From JAVBRD01 sp031548365 (GTDB lineage: Bacteria; Bacillota; Clostridia; Christensenellales; UBA1750), in contig JAVBRD010000002.1 in assembly GCA_031548365.1 (NCBI GenBank), forward strand, positions 1-64,000: a stretch of 64,000 bases of DNA, given 5' to 3'. A program made the translations under genes and the position numbers. Of the stretch, positions 59,998 through 64,000 are shown piece by piece. Below the pieces are notes generated by a model, which was not told where the DNA came from, searched no databases, and worked only from the letters and a program-made list of their open reading frames with translations. Position 1 is the stretch's first letter. Each line of letters begins with the position of its first letter.

Positions 59998-60272
59998 AGG
60001 TCGGGGAACTTGACGTGAAAATCATGCGTCATGAAAAAGGATTCAAAGCAATCCTCAGCAACACGGAATGGGGATGGCATGGCGAGTCACGCGACGATAT
60101 GACATTCACGCTGACACGCATTGTAAATTTGGTTGTTAAAGCGCTTCTTTCGGATGGATTCATGTATGATCCGAGTCGGGATGGTGATATAAAAGTGATT
60201 CGCCGCGAGCTGCGGGCCTACGCAAAAAAAGTTGAGGACGAATATTTGAGATCACGGCAAGAGTCGCAGTGA
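59994..60272 (+). CDS. Small protein of unknown function
   Basis: The 92-residue protein has mixed alpha/beta character (MKVGELDVKIMRHEKGFKAI; TLTRIVNLVVKALLSDGFMY) and a charged helical tail. I recognise no family. Its ATG lies within the stop of the regulator gene (ATGA), so translation is coupled, and the PolC-derived gene follows after 25 bases. Confidence 0.6.
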   Translation: MKVGELDVKIMRHEKGFKAILSNTEWGWHGESRDDMTFTLTRIVNLVVKALLSDGFMYDPSRDGDIKVIRRELRAYAKKVEDEYLRSRQESQ

Positions 60273-60297
60273 GACTGTGTGAGGAGGATTAAAAGCG

Positions 60298-61668
60298 TTG
60301 ACAATATGCGATCAGCCGGTCTCTGCAGAACGTGCGGAGCTTCATCTTCACACGAAGTACAGCGCAATGGACGGCTTGTGCGATGCGGACGAGGCTGTGC
60401 GTTTGGCGGCGGATATGGGGCACACGGCGCTTGCCATCACCGATTATACCGTGGTACAGGCATTCCCGCAGGCGATGCGCGCCCTGCGAGAGGTGCGTAA
60501 AACTCACCCGAGTTTTGTTCTCATATACGGCTGCGAGGTGGTCTTTGTGCCTGATACAAGCGGTCCGTTCATTTTGAGTGAAGGCAAAGCTCTACCGTCT
60601 TTCCATATGATGCTGCTGGCGAGAACTCAAGTGGGCTTAGGGAATCTATATCGCATCATCGTGGAAAGCCCCCGCGCAGGGCAGGAAAAAAGCCCCCGCG
60701 TACCCCAAGTGTTGCTGGAACGATATCGCGAGGGGCTTCTGTTGGGCAGCGTCTGTGAAAAAGGCGGGCTTCACCAGGCGCTGGCCAGCGGATGTTCCTG
60801 GTCGCGGCTTCGCGAAATGGCAGTGTACTTTGATTATTTTGAAGTACAGTCGGTTTACGATGCCCAAAACGACCTGCAAGATGCCCTCGTCGCTTCGCGC
60901 ATCGAACTGTGCAGGCGCTTTCTCGCTTTGGGCAGAGAGCTGAATAAACCCGTGGCGGCCACGGGGAACGCTCATGTTTTATGCCGATCGGGCGCGACTG
61001 CTCACGCCGTTGTGCAGTGCGCGCAGGGATGCGCCGATACGGATCAACGGCCTCCGCGGTTTTTGCGTACGACGGAAGAGATGCTCGAGGCGTTCGCATT
61101 TCTTGGTGAGCAGGACGCCTTCGATGTTGTGGTGCGCATGCCAAACCAGATAGCGGGTTGGATCGATCCGGAACTGGACGGATCCCTAATATCCGCGTCA
61201 GAGCTCCTTTTATGGCATAAGCCGCACTGTCTCCTGGCCTTTTATTCGGCGTTTTTTTCCGCGCGGGAAAGCTGGATTGACTATGACGCCGTATTGGAAG
61301 GCAGTCAATCGGTTCGCCTCCGCATACGGCGGCTGGAAGAAAAAGAAGGCAAAACGCATGAAGAATGCGATAGGCTGGATGCGCTGCGCCTCGCGAATGA
61401 GTACCTATGCCGGGGTTTTAGTTTCTTGCCTGCGGAGCTTGGGAAAAGCCGCGCCACGGTATATGAGGTGGAGGACGGAAAACTGCGTCTGCCCTATCTT
61501 GCGATCGAAGGCGTGGGGATGCGCGCTGCAAAGAACTTGGAGAAAAATGCCCAGTCCGGGCAAACCTACGCCTCGCTTGAGGATTTTCGCCGGCAAATGG
61601 GGTGTCTGTCCCATCTCGCCGTAGACGCACTGGACGAAGCGGGTCTGCTCTGTAGCGCCATCGGATAG
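60298..61668 (+). CDS. PolC-derived protein: PHP domain joined to C-terminal HhH region, no polymerase or exonuclease
   Basis: This 456-residue protein aligns in style with two separated parts of PolC. Residues 13-300 are the PHP domain (AELHLHTKYSAMDGLCDADE; GHTALAITDYTVVQAFPQAM; LLLARTQVGLGNLYRIIVES; REGLLLGSVCEKGGLHQALA; VAATGNAHVL; PPRFLRTTEEMLEAFAFLGE). Residues 306-456 are the PolC C-terminus (LAFYSAFFSARES; ANEYLCRGFSFLPAELGKS; IEGVGMRAAKNLEKNA; a final LDEAGLL). The exonuclease inserted in PHP, the OB domain and all palm/finger/thumb parts are missing. Two PHP metal motifs are altered (TDH to TDY at 50, ATGD to ATGN at 224). TTG start behind GAGGAGG. Full-length PolC is about 1,430 residues. 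Confidence 0.8.
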   Translation: MTICDQPVSAERAELHLHTKYSAMDGLCDADEAVRLAADMGHTALAITDYTVVQAFPQAMRALREVRKTHPSFVLIYGCEVVFVPDTSGPFILSEGKALPSFHMMLLARTQVGLGNLYRIIVESPRAGQEKSPRVPQVLLERYREGLLLGSVCEKGGLHQALASGCSWSRLREMAVYFDYFEVQSVYDAQNDLQDALVASRIELCRRFLALGRELNKPVAATGNAHVLCRSGATAHAVVQCAQGCADTDQRPPRFLRTTEEMLEAFAFLGEQDAFDVVVRMPNQIAGWIDPELDGSLISASELLLWHKPHCLLAFYSAFFSARESWIDYDAVLEGSQSVRLRIRRLEEKEGKTHEECDRLDALRLANEYLCRGFSFLPAELGKSRATVYEVEDGKLRLPYLAIEGVGMRAAKNLEKNAQSGQTYASLEDFRRQMGCLSHLAVDALDEAGLLCSAIG

Positions 61669-61736
61669 TCGGTAGATAGGAGGTAGCCTTTGCAAGCACA
61701 CATAGAAGAAACCCTCCTGTTTGCGAATCCGAGGAT

Positions 61737-61976
61737 ATGCGGGAGTATCTGCGCACGCGCCCGGATTGGATGGACCGAAGCAAGTGCGCCGAAATTGTGT
61801 CCAGCGCTCCCGCGCCGCTGGAGAGAAAACTCTCGGCTCTGGAGCTCATCGCAAAGCTAACGGAGCTTGGCGCAGAGAAGGATTACCACGACCCCGGTGA
61901 GCTGGCGAAGTCCGTCCGTATCGCTCTTAACAAACGCTCCAATGTCCTCCCGGGTACGGTGTTTTACTCACCTTAG
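61737..61976 (+). CDS. Small protein of unknown function, possibly frameshifted at its start
   Basis: The 79-residue frame reads MREYLRTRPDWMDRSKCAEI and on to VRIALNKRSNVLPGTVFYSP, with protein-like composition. No ribosome binding site suits this ATG. A strong AGGAGG followed by TTG at 61690 starts another phase (MQAHIEETLLFANPR) that would need a -1 shift to enter this frame. So the gene may be a frameshift mutant, or the sequence may hold an error. It follows the PolC-derived gene by under 25 bases if the TTG is used. Confidence 0.5.
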   Translation: MREYLRTRPDWMDRSKCAEIVSSAPAPLERKLSALELIAKLTELGAEKDYHDPGELAKSVRIALNKRSNVLPGTVFYSP

Positions 61977-62127
61977 GCGAATTTGAAGATCAATCTCTTT
62001 CACCGGGTTTGATGAGGCGATGCTATATCTCCATGGATTTGAGGAAATAGGAAACGATGCCGCACGCGAGGGCTTGGGAGCAACTTGGTAACGAATTCTA
62101 TCTGTGAAAGAAAGGTCGTCGGCATTT

Positions 62128-63348
62128 TTGAAAATTGTGATTCATCGCGGCACAAGGCAAATCGGAGGCAACATCGTGGAGATTGCCACCGAAAGCACCA
62201 AAATCATTTTGGACTGCGGGAAAAACCTGCCGCCATTGGACGGTAAATACATCCAGGACGAAATCGAGATCGACGGCCTGACGCGCGGCAATAGCGCCTA
62301 TGACGCTGTGTTCGTTACCCACTACCACGCTGACCACTGCGGCCTTGTTGAAAAGATCAACAGCGATATCCCGATTTATATGAGCCGCGAGACCAAGAAC
62401 GTGCTGGACATCATCTCGGATTTCGTGGACATCCCCTTGCCCCGCGCCGATCGCATTTTGCAGCCAGGGCAAGAGGTTTGCGTTGGGGATATCCGCATCC
62501 TGCCCCTTGAGGTGCGGCACAGCGCACAGGGCGCGCTGTTGTTTCGGGTGGAGGCGGATGGCAAAAAACTCCTTTATACCGGGGACTTTAACCACATCGA
62601 CGACGGTTATCGGGCGCTTCTCGGAAAGCTGGATGTGATGCTGTGCGAAGGGACAAATATCGGCGCGCGAAACGGCCTGACGGAAGCGGATGTTGAGCGT
62701 GAGATGGCGCGGATGATGAGCGAGACTCAGGGACAGGTGTTCATCCTCTGCTCGACCACAAATATCGACCGCATCCGGCGCGTTGAACGCGCTTGCCACC
62801 GGAGCGGGCGCACGATAGCGCTTGACCCCTTTGCGAAAGCCATTCTCGACAAGATTGCCCGGACGCTTTTTATTGACCCTGTCGGCTTTGTCCCCCGCTT
62901 CATCGATGCAGAGAAAACACCTCGCTCACATAAATACCTTATCACAAAATGCGATGTGGATTGGAACGGAAGCCAGACATTTTCCAGCGCGCAAGCCGTA
63001 TCGAAGATGACAAACCTCACTTTTTTGGTGCGGCAGACGATGGGAGAATTTCTTAAGCGGCTAAACGGCCTGACGCCGCTTGAAGGCTCGACGCTGATTT
63101 ACTCCATGTGGCGCGGCTATGAGAACAAGCCTGAGACGAAGCTTTTTTTGGATTTGTGTAAATCCCTCGGTATGAGGATTGAGTATCTGCACGCAAGCGG
63201 TCATGCCTACCGAGAGGCGCTGGAGGGTACAATTCTGAATCTTAAACCGGAGGTGTTGATCCCCATCCACACCGAGAGCGCGGAGGCGTTCCGCGAGATA
63301 CACAAAAATGTGATACTGCTTGGTGACGGTGTGGTTTTGGATTGCTAA
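62128..63348 (+). CDS. RNase J-like MBL/beta-CASP protein
   Basis: The roughly 406-residue protein has an N-terminal LKIVIHRGTRQIGGNIVEI and metal motif THYHADHCG, VRHSAQGALLFRVEADG, TGDFNHIDDG, the beta-CASP style ILCSTTNIDRIRRVER and HASGHAYREAL with PEVLIPIHTES. RNase J is about 550 residues and has a further C-terminal domain that is absent here. It would act on RNA or DNA. TTG chosen; a GTG eight codons earlier exists. No RNase J partner is adjacent. Confidence 0.8.
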   Translation: MKIVIHRGTRQIGGNIVEIATESTKIILDCGKNLPPLDGKYIQDEIEIDGLTRGNSAYDAVFVTHYHADHCGLVEKINSDIPIYMSRETKNVLDIISDFVDIPLPRADRILQPGQEVCVGDIRILPLEVRHSAQGALLFRVEADGKKLLYTGDFNHIDDGYRALLGKLDVMLCEGTNIGARNGLTEADVEREMARMMSETQGQVFILCSTTNIDRIRRVERACHRSGRTIALDPFAKAILDKIARTLFIDPVGFVPRFIDAEKTPRSHKYLITKCDVDWNGSQTFSSAQAVSKMTNLTFLVRQTMGEFLKRLNGLTPLEGSTLIYSMWRGYENKPETKLFLDLCKSLGMRIEYLHASGHAYREALEGTILNLKPEVLIPIHTESAEAFREIHKNVILLGDGVVLDC

Positions 63349-63843
63349 AAATTGCTAGCAGAGGAGGTTGTAGGGGACTACTGTAACTGGTGCTGCTGAT
63401 TGGCGTTGAACATAACGGCAAAGCGCTGGCGAAGCGAAGGGCATAGCGGGCTTTGGCTGCGGATGATTCATCGTACAGGAGACGCTTGCCGGAGCGCCCG
63501 GGATGCTTTGACTCACAACCCTCGGCTCGTAGAGCGTCTTACGATGGGGGTAATATTGTCGCTGCGATCATTCACATATCATGCTGCCAAAGCTGTTCGG
63601 CATCGTGCTTTGCATTCTCGTGCAGATCGGGTTATAAAGCCAACGGATCGGGGGCGTGTGCGAATGACGCGCCCCTGATCCTTGTGCCAAGAGGAAAGCG
63701 ATACCGGCTCTGGAAAAGTAATCGAAAGCAAGAAGGAGTTGGCCTGAGGATACCCCGCCGCGCCCGTGTGCGCGGATTCTTGCCCGAATGCGAAACCGGA
63801 CTCCGCCTTGGCGCATACAATGGCAGAAAGGGAGGTTGAGCTC
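63349..63843. other. Intergenic stretch with a strong hairpin at 63645-63681
   Basis: About 500 bases. GGATCGGGGGCGT and GCGCCCCTGATCC form a strong stem. Two overlapping plus-strand frames occur, but neither has a ribosome binding site or a known motif. It may hold a leader or terminator; nothing more can be claimed. Confidence 0.5.
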
Positions 63844-64000
63844 GTGAAAATAACACGCCGCCGAGGGATGTGCCCACGTTGCAACGGCGCCTCCTGCTGC
63901 CGTTGCCATCCCACAGGCTCGAATACATACCGTCCGGGTCATTGCTTTACCGGAGGCTCCTGCTGTGCGCGAGGCTCGGGAAAACCGTGCTACTGCCGCA
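63844..64000 (+). CDS. Very Cys-rich small protein, cut by window end
   Basis: From GTG behind GGGAGG the frame encodes 52 visible residues with ten Cys: CPRCNGASCCRCHP, then HCFTGGSCCARGSG and CYCR. It continues past the edge. The Cys pattern (CxxC, CC, CxC) could bind metal or form disulfides; I recognise no family. It lies near another Cys-rich gene only in style (CEPR protein at 36 kb), not in sequence. Confidence 0.6.
   Translation, partial: MKITRRRGMCPRCNGASCCRCHPTGSNTYRPGHCFTGGSCCARGSGKPCYCR

Noticed and set aside
63400..63839. Two plus-strand frames before the Cys-rich gene
   Set aside because: They overlap each other, cross the hairpin and have no ribosome binding sites.

Overview
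The window looks like a chromosomal segment of a GC-rich anaerobic Bacillota, most likely class Clostridia. This rests on a clostridial-type four-subunit 2-oxoacid:ferredoxin oxidoreductase, radical SAM enzymes (one an anaerobic sulfatase-maturase type), a UPF0210/ACT pair, a PolC-related protein, Rho with a long linker, the ylxM-ffh-rpsP-khpA-rimM-trmD core cluster, strong AGGAGG ribosome binding sites and frequent TTG and GTG starts. The genus cannot be told from the sequence alone.

Layout. 0-0.4 kb: 5' part of an IS1182-type transposase. 0.5-5.3 kb: rhamnosidase-like glycoside hydrolase, two surface or secreted proteins, and between them a well-delimited small RNA. 5.3-10.4 kb: PHP phosphoesterase, htpG, M3 oligopeptidase and a YdeI-like gene. 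10.4-13.3 kb: vorDBAC operon with promoter and terminator. 13.3-19.9 kb: rluA-like, murA, galK, amidohydrolase, tRNA-Arg(CCU), NUDIX, YbjQ-like and GtrA-like genes. 20-27 kb, minus strand: UroD-family protein, D,D-peptidase, large hybrid histidine kinase, rho. 27-31.2 kb: paired radical SAM/DUF4130 DNA-modification genes, then an abundant-looking secreted protein behind strong promoters. 31.6-36 kb: E2-like acyltransferase, then a fumarase/tartrate dehydratase-TauE-anSME operon. 36-40.2 kb: Cys-rich CEPR repeat protein divergent from an MBL hydrolase plus amino-acid ABC transporter operon. 40.3-45.7 kb, minus strand: MFS, UPF0210/ACT, Usp-like and membrane proteins. 45.7-52.3 kb: gnd, MATE, FGGY kinase, LarA-like and ProB-like kinase. 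52.4-53.3 kb: AT-richer insertion with a P-loop gene. 53.4-57.4 kb: translation and secretion core cluster ending in a TrmD with an extra C-terminal domain, then tRNA-Pro(GGG). 57.4-64 kb: accessory region with decayed coding sequence, a PD-(D/E)XK-like nuclease, a double-HTH regulator, a PolC-derived protein without polymerase or exonuclease, an RNase J-like MBL protein, and a very Cys-rich small protein cut by the window end.

How it fits together. Energy and carbon genes (vor, fumarase, gnd, FGGY kinase, galK) suit a fermentative anaerobe using sugars and 2-oxoacids. The most unusual items are the PolC-derived protein at 60.3-61.7 kb, the small RNA at 3.5 kb whose loop is an anti-Shine-Dalgarno sequence, the TrmD fusion, a dispersed structured repeat with compensatory changes, and the Cys-rich proteins. 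All functional calls come from reading the sequence; no database search was run.
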